Assembly (NCBI RefSeq): GCF_004099695.1
Contig: NZ_SCHL01000008.1
Coordinates: 1-64,000, forward strand
Reading direction: 5' to 3'
Source of the DNA: Methanosarcina sp. MSH10X1
Lineage (GTDB): Archaea > Halobacteriota > Methanosarcinia > Methanosarcinales > Methanosarcinaceae
Length of the DNA: 64,000 nucleotides
Shown here piece after piece: positions 57,023 to 64,000 of this stretch. The notes below the pieces were generated by a model. That model ran no database searches. It saw only the letters and a list, made by a program, of their open reading frames with translations, and was not told the origin of the DNA. The first letter of the stretch is position 1; each line of letters opens with the position of its first letter. The translations under genes were made by a program, and so were the position numbers.

Positions 57023-57194
57023 TTTTTTAAGTAGGATCTTAAGTACGTCTTTAAAACAGATCTGAGAAGCGGAGTGCTTCTACTCCGCCTCTAAGATTCC
57101 TTCTCCCGAATTCTGATTTGAAACGTTCTCAATTCCAGCGCTAAAAATCCCTGATTTTACTGATAAGGTATTCCGGTCCCGCTTATTACGCTTT

Positions 57195-58163
57195 TCAAGT
57201 TTCCTGTTTTCCGTTTTCCTTAAGTACTTCTCTTGCCCTTTCAGCATCTTCTTTTGTCTGGATTTTTATAAGCTTTCTGCGCTCTTCGCTCATCTGTGAC
57301 ATATCCTGAGCAAGAAGTCCGTAAGCATCAGCTCTGCATTGCCTGCAGTGGCGCATTTGCAGGACATAGGGTTCGCACGCCTGCTGGGCAGCTTTCCGCT
57401 CTTCTGCACTGGGCGGTTCAATGTTTGCAAAGGCTCCCTGGTTGATAAGGGGCATGATATTCATTATATAGACCCCGAGCTCGTTGAGTTTTCTGGCAAT
57501 CTCAACTACATGCTTATCATTAACACCCGGGATAAGCACGGTGTTAACCTTGACAACTATGCCTGCATCGACAGCCGCTTTGACACCCTCAAGCTGGTTT
57601 TTTATCTGGATTTCCGCGCCTTCAACTCCCCTGTAGATCTTCCCATGATAGACTACATGATCCACGATTTTTGCCTGGATCTCGGGATCAATTGCGTTTA
57701 TCGTTACCGTTAATGTGGAAACCCCCACACGTAGAATATCCTCAAGCTTTTCGGGGAGCAGAAGCCCGTTTGTACTCATACAAAGCGTTAGCTCAGGAAA
57801 TTCCTTTTTTATAAGTTCAAAGGTCTCAAAGGTCTCCTTGTTAGCCAGAGGGTCTCCAGGACCTGCGATTCCGACAACCTTGATGAAGGGATAGTCTGCC
57901 AGGACCTGCCTTGTCTTTTCAAGGGATTCCTGCGGAGTAAGAACCTTACTCGTAACCCCCGGGCGGCTCTCGTTTACACAATCAAACTCCCGGACGCAGA
58001 AGTTACACTGGATATTGCATGACGGAGCCACAGCCAGGTGGATTCTCCCATACTTGTGCTGGGCTTTCCTGTCATAGCAGGGATGTTCGGCAATCTTTCT
58101 CAGGAGTTCCTCTTCAAATTTAGGGCTGTCTATGTCACTTATAAGATTGTTTTCTTCTGGCAA
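57195..58163 (-). CDS. nifB: NifB FeMo-cofactor radical SAM protein, short form
   Basis: 322 residues. Order: HPCYD near residue 30, radical SAM cluster CNIQCNFCVREFDC (about 50-63) followed by NESRPGVTS, VGIAGPGDPL, TVTINAID, and the auxiliary cluster MRHCRQCRADAYG near 270. It is the short archaeal form without the NifX-like C-terminal domain. NifB makes NifB-co, the 8Fe-9S-C core of nitrogenase cofactors. No other nif gene is nearby, which is usual in methanogens. A possible small ORF starts on the other strand 71 bases upstream. Confidence 0.95.
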   Translation of the reverse strand: MPEENNLISDIDSPKFEEELLRKIAEHPCYDRKAQHKYGRIHLAVAPSCNIQCNFCVREFDCVNESRPGVTSKVLTPQESLEKTRQVLADYPFIKVVGIAGPGDPLANKETFETFELIKKEFPELTLCMSTNGLLLPEKLEDILRVGVSTLTVTINAIDPEIQAKIVDHVVYHGKIYRGVEGAEIQIKNQLEGVKAAVDAGIVVKVNTVLIPGVNDKHVVEIARKLNELGVYIMNIMPLINQGAFANIEPPSAEERKAAQQACEPYVLQMRHCRQCRADAYGLLAQDMSQMSEERRKLIKIQTKEDAERAREVLKENGKQET

Positions 58164-58234
58164 ATGCGTTCTCCTCCGTTCGGAGTTTATAAGTATAGTA
58201 TATACAGTCTAACTTCAGTGAAGGGGGATTTAGA

Positions 58235-58339
58235 ATGTCTAATCCAACCTATGATGCCCCCCTTGATATAGATTGTGGAATTTCTCTGGAGTCCTGGAGA
58301 AATACAAGACACCTTGTCGGAGCTCATCCCCTGCTCTGA
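58235..58339 (+). CDS. possible 34-residue microprotein divergent to nifB
   Basis: ATG 58235 is preceded by AAGGGGG about eight bases upstream and by TATA-like TATAAGTATAGTATA near 58188-58204. The frame reads MSNPTYDAPLDIDCGISLES and then WRNTRHLVGAHPLL, followed by TGA. Compact, with one Cys and two His, not a membrane protein. The strong ribosome binding site is the main evidence; no family was recognised. Confidence 0.35.
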   Translation: MSNPTYDAPLDIDCGISLESWRNTRHLVGAHPLL

Positions 58340-58545
58340 TTTTATGTTACTCGACATTAAAATTTCTCTAATTATATATAAAAACCCATGTAGTATATCG
58401 GATTTCTCAGTGAATCTACTGGACCGCCGTGAATTTTATTGAATCATGGTTAATTCATCTCCCAGTGAATTTTTCGGTAGGTGGGAGTAATTACGAATAT
58501 TGTCAGAGTGAACATTATCAGATAAATGTCACCGGATAATTATTG

Positions 58546-58908
58546 TCAAATCGGTCCATCTGAGAAATTATCCATTTCGCACCATTTTCCTTCTCCTTCC
58601 CAGACTCTGACCAGGAGGGGAAACCCGAACTTACCCAGAAGGCGGGAGTGAATGTGCTGGCACAGGTACTCGGAACTGGGGAATTCGAGGATTTCATTTA
58701 GCAACATATGGTCGTATTCTGTCAGGGTTTCTTTGACTCCCTTCTTCAGGTCGTAGAAGTCTATGACCATTCCACTTTCCCTGACCTCTCCTTCTATTAT
58801 GACCTCAATTTTATATGTATGGCCGTGCACTCTCCCGCATTTTCCATGCCCTGGAAGGTAGTGGGCACTGTCGATATAATCAATAATTCCCAATCTCATT
58901 TTTGCCAT
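58546..58908 (-). CDS. queD: 6-carboxytetrahydropterin synthase QueD
   Basis: 120 residues of the PTPS fold. Zinc ligands are in SAHYLPG and VHGHTYKIEV; the catalytic Cys is in GKCGRVHGH; the substrate Glu is near EGEGKWCEMDNF. Makes 6-carboxy-tetrahydropterin from 7,8-dihydroneopterin triphosphate on the path to preQ0 and archaeosine in tRNA. It ends the queC-DUF366-queE-queD operon, 79 bases after queE. Confidence 0.93.
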   Translation of the reverse strand: MAKMRLGIIDYIDSAHYLPGHGKCGRVHGHTYKIEVIIEGEVRESGMVIDFYDLKKGVKETLTEYDHMLLNEILEFPSSEYLCQHIHSRLLGKFGFPLLVRVWEGEGKWCEMDNFSDGPI

Positions 58909-58987
58909 TTCTCATACACCCCATTTCAATTAAGCCTTTTTTAAATATTTTTCTAACTCAATGTCTTTTTTATCCTTTTAATTCCGG

Positions 58988-59755
58988 TTATAAGCAACCC
59001 CACATCCTGTGGGTCTGGGGGATAATTCGTGTGTCTATAATTTCAAGCAGGTTCTTCTGAAGTTCCATAATGCTCTGTACGGATGCCTGTATAGCTCCCG
59101 GATTCATCGGGTCGCGGCCAATAGGGGTTTCAGGTTGAAGAACCACACAGGATACGTAAGAAGCTATAGCTTCTACAACCGGATTTACCGTTTCCAGTTC
59201 TGTGTTCCTGTCTACCACAATCTTGCAAAAACAATCTCTTGAATGGCTTTTTCTCAAAAGCCTGAAGCATTCTACTGTATTTTCCATATGGGCTTCGCGG
59301 GCTTCAGGTCCGATACCTCTCAGTGACTCGGGAAGTTTGAAATCTCCAGATACGTAAGTAACCTTTTCAGTAAGTTTTCTGGCCTGTTCAGGCAGGGTCA
59401 TATTGGATTCCAGGTAAAGCGGCGAGGGTATACTCAGCCTTTCTATAAAATCCGCATACAGGAGAGGCTCTCCCCCGGTCAGGGAGACTGAATGAAGTTT
59501 CTTGAAAGGCTGGAGTATAGCTTCCAGATGAGCGACACTTACAGGATTCTTGATTTTCTCAAAATAGCCGCTTCCTTCCACCTGCTCATAATCACATGTT
59601 CCCGGATTTGCAAAGTCCGTATCACAGTAATTACAATTCAGGTTGCAGCCCGAAAAGCGGACAAAAGCTTGCCTTGTCCCAACATACGGGCCCTCTCCCT
59701 GGACTGAGCAGAAAACTTCCCTTATAGGAGCAGACAAAGAATCCGAAGCTGGCAT
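58988..59755 (-). CDS. queE: 7-carboxy-7-deazaguanine synthase QueE (radical SAM)
   Basis: 255 residues. The N terminus has VFCSVQGEGPYVGTRQAFVR and FSGCNLNCNYCDT, the CxxxCxxC cluster motif of QueE. LTGGEPLLYADF follows. It makes CDG from carboxy-tetrahydropterin. The ATG overlaps the DUF366 stop by one base (TAATG). Confidence 0.93.
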   Translation of the reverse strand: MPASDSLSAPIREVFCSVQGEGPYVGTRQAFVRFSGCNLNCNYCDTDFANPGTCDYEQVEGSGYFEKIKNPVSVAHLEAILQPFKKLHSVSLTGGEPLLYADFIERLSIPSPLYLESNMTLPEQARKLTEKVTYVSGDFKLPESLRGIGPEAREAHMENTVECFRLLRKSHSRDCFCKIVVDRNTELETVNPVVEAIASYVSCVVLQPETPIGRDPMNPGAIQASVQSIMELQKNLLEIIDTRIIPQTHRMWGCL

Positions 59756-60315
59756 TATACCACTCCAAGGGGCCTGGATTTTCTCAGGTCCTTTTCTATA
59801 TCCTCAAACTCGCGGACATAAGCCTCCCCGACAGCCTGCATAAAGCTTGCAACCTGCTGCTCTTCCCCTATTCCGGCATCTCTAAGATTTCCGTATACAT
59901 CGTGAAAAATATTAATGCCGAAGTGTATTTTCTGGGAAACTGCAGAGGTGCTGGCAATCGAGACTGTCAGTTTTTTCCCCTTCAAGAAAAGATCGTCTCC
60001 TTCCCGTGTTGTCTGCACACCGAGGTCTGCAAGATATTCTCTTACAAGGGCTGTAAAAAGGCGCTGCCGCGCATAGATAAGCTTCAGGTCAGTAGAATCA
60101 AAATGTTCTATAATGAAACTCACCATATCTTCGGACCAGATTGACTCATTTGCTCGCCTATCTTCAAGGTCGATCATATGCTCGATCTTTACGTCGCAGG
60201 TTCCTCTGAACACTACAACTGAGTCCTCCTGAACTCCAAAATTGTTGTAAGCCCAGAGAGAGGAAATCTGGCTCCCGTCATAATCAAATTTCTCAGGTAA
60301 AACAATGCATTTCAT
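59755..60315 (-). CDS. DUF366 family protein in the archaeosine operon
   Basis: 186 residues: VLPEKFDYDGSQISSLWAYN, VVVFRGTCDVKIEHMIDLED, IYARQRLFTALVREYLADLG, and HFGINIFHDVYGNLRDAGIG. The family is of unknown function and occurs in archaea. It is placed between queC and queE with a one-base overlap to queE, so a role in preQ0 synthesis or in moving the base into tRNA is likely. The function is not shown. Confidence 0.8.
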   Translation of the reverse strand: MKCIVLPEKFDYDGSQISSLWAYNNFGVQEDSVVVFRGTCDVKIEHMIDLEDRRANESIWSEDMVSFIIEHFDSTDLKLIYARQRLFTALVREYLADLGVQTTREGDDLFLKGKKLTVSIASTSAVSQKIHFGINIFHDVYGNLRDAGIGEEQQVASFMQAVGEAYVREFEDIEKDLRKSRPLGVV

Positions 60316-60413
60316 AGAATTCTCTCTGTAATTTTAGCTGTAAACTTCTCTACAAGTTTTCTGTAAACCTTTTCTGACCCAGCTTTCTCCGCATTCGGTC
60401 CGGTTCTTCCGGC

Positions 60414-61109
60414 TCAGACCCCAAGCCTTTCCAGAAGAGGATCCTTGACTCCTGCGTTTCTAAATGCACGTGCTCTACGCACGCAGCTCTCGCATTCTCC
60501 ACAGGGATTCTCTCCTCCGTGATAGCAGCTCCAGCTGTATTCAAGAGGAGCTTTTGTTTCGAGAGCTCTTCTGACAATTTCGGTTTTCCCAAGTTCAATC
60601 AGAGGAGCCAGGATTTTCACTCCATTCCGGGTAGAATATGAAAAAGCCTTATCCATTGCCTGCACATAAGCAAGAGAATTGTCAGGGAAAGTCCCGGCTT
60701 CTTCTCCGTTAAAGCCCACTACAATGTAATTACATTCCTTGCTTTCAGCAAAGCTCGCTGTGATATTAAGCATTACCCCATTTCTATTAGGCACCCAGAC
60801 CGCCTTTGCTGAAGCATCTGTAATTTCTGCAGGTGCGGTTTCGCCAATGTCCTCAAGTGACAAAGATGGGACTTCAAGATTCCTATTAACAAGAGAAGTA
60901 GATGTGATCTCCGAAAGCCAGTCAAGTTTGATAATCCTGTGCTCAATTCCGAAATACTCGCATACCTTCCGTGAGTACTCTATTTCCCTCTCTCTGGCTC
61001 TCTGCCCGTAATCAAAAGTAATAGCCATCTCAATATCAAAATCTTCCGCTGCAATTGATAACGCCGCAACCGAATCAAGCCCGCTGCTGAGGAGGGTTAT
61101 AGCTTTCAT
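60414..61109 (-). CDS. queC: 7-cyano-7-deazaguanine synthase QueC
   Basis: 231 residues. Nucleotide-binding [12 protein letters not shown] (SGxDS), [27 protein letters not shown], and the zinc site [20 protein letters not shown]. Converts CDG to preQ0 with ATP and ammonia. First gene of the four-gene operon; 98 bases before DUF366. The product feeds archaeosine at tRNA position 15. Confidence 0.95.
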   Translation of the reverse strand: MKAITLLSSGLDSVAALSIAAEDFDIEMAITFDYGQRAREREIEYSRKVCEYFGIEHRIIKLDWLSEITSTSLVNRNLEVPSLSLEDIGETAPAEITDASAKAVWVPNRNGVMLNITASFAESKECNYIVVGFNGEEAGTFPDNSLAYVQAMDKAFSYSTRNGVKILAPLIELGKTEIVRRALETKAPLEYSWSCYHGGENPCGECESCVRRARAFRNAGVKDPLLERLGV

Positions 61110-61569
61110 TTTTACTCACTACTTAAACTTACTATCCTGATTCACTAGTTCAACTGATAGCTAAATTCAACAGAAAATTAAGCTGATTATTTATATCCAG
61201 CAGGGATTTTCCTGAGCTATTCTTTCAGGATTACCCAAAGCTATTCTTTCAGGATTCTCCGGATATTCTTCAGAGATTATCCCAATAATACCAGCAACTC
61301 GTATTTAAACGTAGCTGTCTCCACAATGGTCGTCTTGAGGCTTGATTTATGACGATGTATTCCCCGGCTTCGCTCGCGGTACAACAATGGAAAAACAGTT
61401 CCGTTTTGGGGCTTAAGTATAAAGTTCTGCATCTAAAACCCGAGTCTAAAACTTTACTTGTAAACCTTAATTCCTGAAGAAGCCTCTAAAAAATCTGATT
61501 TAGCGAATTCTTTTTAGTAAATCCCACTATATATTAAATAGGGAAATCTAATCGAAGAGGTGGGATTAC
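61110..61569. other. intergenic region between divergent queC and phosphoesterase
   Basis: Contains a short direct repeat (GCTATTCTTTCAGGATT at 61217-61233 and 61241-61257). No gene seen. Confidence 0.5.
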
Positions 61570-62070
61570 TTGATTGGAATTATTTCGGACTCACATGATA
61601 ACATGAACGCTCTCCGGAAAGCCGTGGAATTTTTTAATGAAAGAGGGGTGAAAAACGTGCTTCACGCAGGAGATATTATCTCTCCTTTTACTGCAAGAGC
61701 CTTTAAGGAATTGAAGCCAAAACTTTACTTTGTATTCGGCAACAATGACGGGGATAAACTAACACTTACAAAACGGCTTGAGGAAATCGGAGCTGTTTCC
61801 TGTGGATATTTTGGAGACCTGACGATTGACGGGCTGCATATTGCCCTTTTGCACGGGACAAATGAAACCCTTGTCAGAGCCCTTGCCAGGTCCGGGGAAT
61901 TTGACGTGGTAATCCGGGGTCACACGCATGAGCCGAATGTTAAAATTATTGAAGGGGTCACGGTGATAAATCCTGGGGAATCTTCAGGCGTGCTTTCCGG
62001 AAAATCAACAGTTGCAGTTCTTGAAATTTCAAACCTTAACGTTGAGATAACTCAGCTTGACCTTGACTGA
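61570..62070 (+). CDS. MJ0936/YfcE-type metallophosphodiesterase
   Basis: 166 residues. Metal motifs: ISDSHDNMNALR, HAGDIISPF, VFGNNDGDK, HG in ALLHGTNET and RGHTHEP near the end. A small calcineurin-fold phosphodiesterase. It starts with TTG 61570, supported by GAGGTGGG about nine bases upstream. Confidence 0.92.
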   Translation: MIGIISDSHDNMNALRKAVEFFNERGVKNVLHAGDIISPFTARAFKELKPKLYFVFGNNDGDKLTLTKRLEEIGAVSCGYFGDLTIDGLHIALLHGTNETLVRALARSGEFDVVIRGHTHEPNVKIIEGVTVINPGESSGVLSGKSTVAVLEISNLNVEITQLDLD

Positions 62071-62280
62071 TTTCGCTCATCTATTTTTAACGTTTTTTGA
62101 ATTTGTTTTGCTTTCTAAGGCAGTGAGGCCTGATTAGCTGGCGGTAATACCGGAAATTATATTAATTCTCGCGCAATTTCCATTTCAACCTTTTTTGAAA
62201 CAATTTCTTATTAAGGTTGCACCTCTGACAAAAGTGTACCTTTCATAAAGATTGTATCTCTCACCAAGGATGTAACAGCT

Positions 62281-62694
62281 ATGAAACCAGCAGGAACTGA
62301 ACCTACAGATTCTCTTCCCGGCATGTCGGATGAAAGGGAAAAGGTCTCAAGGAAAAGGAAAAATACCCTTATTTTTGCCTGTTCAGGCCTTTCTAATACA
62401 GGAAAACTTACGATGCAGGCAGCATCGGCTCTTGCTTTCAGGAGGCCTGACCTGTACCGGGCTGCGGCAGCTCACAAAGGGATTGATGCTGTTGAGGATG
62501 CTGTATCAGACGGTTTCAGGATTCTTGCCCTTGATGGCTGCACGGACCGCTGTGCCACAAAAAAGCTTGATGAAGCCGGATTGAAAGCTGATGCATATCT
62601 GATGGTTATAGAACTGGGTATCGAGAAAACGAGACCTTCGGATGTAAAGCCTGAGTATGTGGAGAAAATTATAAAGGCTATAAAAGAAACCTGA
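62281..62694 (+). CDS. DGC-domain putative zinc-binding protein
   Basis: 137 residues. After a ~25-residue polar leader, FACSGLSNTGKLTMQAAS and the DGC motif ALDGCTDRCATKKLDEAG define the family of small Cys-rich, probably metal-binding proteins. ATG 62281 is the start; there is no clear ribosome binding site. Confidence 0.8.
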   Translation: MKPAGTEPTDSLPGMSDEREKVSRKRKNTLIFACSGLSNTGKLTMQAASALAFRRPDLYRAAAAHKGIDAVEDAVSDGFRILALDGCTDRCATKKLDEAGLKADAYLMVIELGIEKTRPSDVKPEYVEKIIKAIKET

Positions 62695-62731
62695 TCAGCC
62701 TTCGAGCGTTATTTTATTGCCTTTTATATCA

Positions 62732-63433
62732 TCAGTATCCCCGCCTGAGAATAGCTATGAGTTCATCGGCATGGGGCATTCTCTCTTTAATTTTAGTGCA
62801 GACTGCGTCAATATCGTAGTCAAGGCGCAGGTTTTCTACTTTCCCGCTTTCGGTATCAAAAATGGCACAGCTTGCCCTGGGGTCTCCATCTCTTGGCTGC
62901 CCTACCGAACCCGGATTTATTATTGTCAGATTCCCGAGTTTCCTGTTCATAGGAATATGGGAGTGCCCAACTATGAGAAAATCTGCTTCCAAAGGTTCCG
63001 CTGCCTCATCTATCATGTTCCGGACCTCCTCGTCTGCAGTTTCGGGTTTTATGTATTCAAACATGGAACGGGGGCTTGCATGGGTCAGGTAGAGCCTTTT
63101 TCCGCCGATTTCTTCCCGGATGAGAAGAGGAAGTTTCTGAAGGTACTCCATTCTCGCTCTGTCAAGGATATCCCAGGTATATTCCCTGGTTGCTATCGAG
63201 AGGTGCTTGTATTTGTACCCGCACTGGCAGTCTACTTTAAAAGCAACGGCGTTATCATGGTTTCCCCGTATTACTGGAATCCCTTTCATACGCAGGAGGT
63301 CAATGCATTTATCCGGATCAGGCCCATAATCAACAATATCTCCGAGACAGATGGCTCTATCATAGGGGATTGCCAGAACAGTCTCGAGAGCTTCGTAATT
63401 GGCATGGATGTCGGCAATCAGCAGGATTCTCAT
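62732..63433 (-). CDS. calcineurin-like metallophosphoesterase
   Basis: 233 residues. Metal motifs: IADIHANYEALE, LGDIVDYGPDP, RGNHDNAV, LTHASPRS and VGHSHIPM. A cytoplasmic phosphoesterase with unknown substrate, distinct from the smaller one at 61570. Begins at ATG 63433. Confidence 0.92.
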   Translation of the reverse strand: MRILLIADIHANYEALETVLAIPYDRAICLGDIVDYGPDPDKCIDLLRMKGIPVIRGNHDNAVAFKVDCQCGYKYKHLSIATREYTWDILDRARMEYLQKLPLLIREEIGGKRLYLTHASPRSMFEYIKPETADEEVRNMIDEAAEPLEADFLIVGHSHIPMNRKLGNLTIINPGSVGQPRDGDPRASCAIFDTESGKVENLRLDYDIDAVCTKIKERMPHADELIAILRRGY

Positions 63434-63550
63434 GTTTTCCCCTTTTGTAACTTCATTTTATATTTTGTTTTTCATTTTCATACTTTTGTATATTTTTATT
63501 CACACGTTTTATCATTTATATTTCTTCAATTACGTTTTTTTCACTATTTA

Positions 63551-64000
63551 TCAAACGCGTAGTCCACGCATCCCGATTCCCATTATTAGCAAATTGGTTT
63601 CCATAGGCGGATGATTCCAGCCTTCAGGCGAGATTGTCTTTCTCTCCACTGAAATTTCAACCTGGTTCCCGCTAAGGCCGCAGTCTTGCATGTAATCCAT
63701 AACAAGCTTTTTACCAAGCTCGGTAGCAGTTCCAAGGGCTTCCGTGTAGGTCTCGAACTTCAGCCTGCTGTCCGGGGCAAATACAAGGAAATCCTGTTCC
63801 GGGGACATCAGGCTTGCCGGACGTATCAGAATCTCAACTCTTTTAATACCCTTTCCTACGAGTGCTCCTACCGCGTTTCCGACCTCGGCATACTCAGGCA
63901 CCAGAATCTCTGCATCAATGAGTTCTTCCAGTTCTTTCCTGTGCGCCCGGACAGGCCCACCAAGCAACACGACCGGGATATCCAGTTTGAATCTGGCAGG
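63551..64000 (-). CDS. hydantoinase/oxoprolinase family protein, C-terminal part (partial)
   Basis: The frame enters from the right edge as PARFKLDIPVVLLGGPVRAH and reads about 149 residues to its stop. VVLLGGPV and VPEYAEVGNAVGALVGKGIK match the C-terminal ATP-grasp-like ASKHA core of the hydantoinase A/oxoprolinase family (the NAVGA motif follows the GGP motif). Methanogen members of this family have unknown substrates. The remainder of the gene, including the catalytic N-terminal part, lies beyond the window. Confidence 0.75.
   Translation of the reverse strand, partial: PARFKLDIPVVLLGGPVRAHRKELEELIDAEILVPEYAEVGNAVGALVGKGIKRVEILIRPASLMSPEQDFLVFAPDSRLKFETYTEALGTATELGKKLVMDYMQDCGLSGNQVEISVERKTISPEGWNHPPMETNLLIMGIGMRGLRV

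Noticed and set aside
62717-63562. 281-residue plus-strand frame
   Set aside because: Antisense shadow of the calcineurin-like phosphoesterase, whose metal motifs are on the minus strand.

Overview
The window is a chromosomal segment of a methanogenic archaeon of the genus Methanosarcina; the species is not resolved. Diagnostic content: a CO dehydrogenase/acetyl-CoA synthase (cdh) operon start, the complete A1Ao ATP synthase operon in the Methanosarcina order ahaHIKECFABDG, methanogenesis marker protein 2, archaeosine (queCED) genes, a short NifB, PAN ATPase, two Methanosarcinales-specific DUF1699 proteins, HisKA_2-type sensor kinases and archaeal tRNAs without encoded CCA. No rRNA, CRISPR array or intact transposase was found.

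Layout. 1-3021 (minus): cdhC start, cdhB and cdhA. 3022-5431: a 2.4 kb region without an intact gene that is a degenerate tandem duplication of the cdhA 5' end, its promoter and leader, and pieces of a DUF134 gene; the intact DUF134 regulator follows. 5966-9300: AT-rich accessory zone (AhpD-like protein, antibiotic-monooxygenase-fold protein, two unknown small proteins, a 2H phosphoesterase). 9328-12956 (minus): GC-rich, probably transferred cluster (glycogen-debranching-like enzyme, glutaredoxin-like protein, old yellow enzyme), followed by an MFS transporter relic. 14606-20940: PocR/PAS sensor kinase, yeast-type cytosine deaminase, purA, two DUF131 membrane proteins. 21965-27533: PAN, tRNA-Glu, ADP-ribosylglycohydrolase, DUF123 nuclease, ACT-metallo-hydrolase, DUF2795 protein. 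27734-27981: tRNA-Leu and tRNA-Gly. 28923-29310: a frameshifted ccmE relic. 29339-31509: polyprenyl synthase plus radical SAM pair.

32266-40855 (plus): ATP synthase operon, including the 55-residue ahaG and a strongly structured 200-nt segment between ahaK and ahaE. Then hypF, two DUF1699 paralogues around a coiled-coil gene, a short MITE-like element, an 18-bp tandem repeat, a MASE3-type sensor kinase, a DHH phosphoesterase, a zinc-ribbon protein, tRNA-Thr, a chorismate-lyase-like DUF98 protein and DUF5611. 55469-63551: mmp2 and a divergent 2[4Fe-4S] ferredoxin separated by paired palindromes, nifB with a possible 34-residue divergent microprotein, the queC-DUF366-queE-queD operon, two metallophosphoesterases, a DGC-domain protein, and the C-terminal part of a hydantoinase/oxoprolinase-family gene running off the end.

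Functionally the segment joins energy conservation (acetyl-CoA cleavage or synthesis, ATP synthesis) with cofactor and tRNA modification. The most notable structures are the duplicated cdh leader/promoter with a surviving 23-codon cdhA remnant, the hairpin-rich ahaK-ahaE spacer, the ccmE relic, and several repeat families in intergenic DNA.
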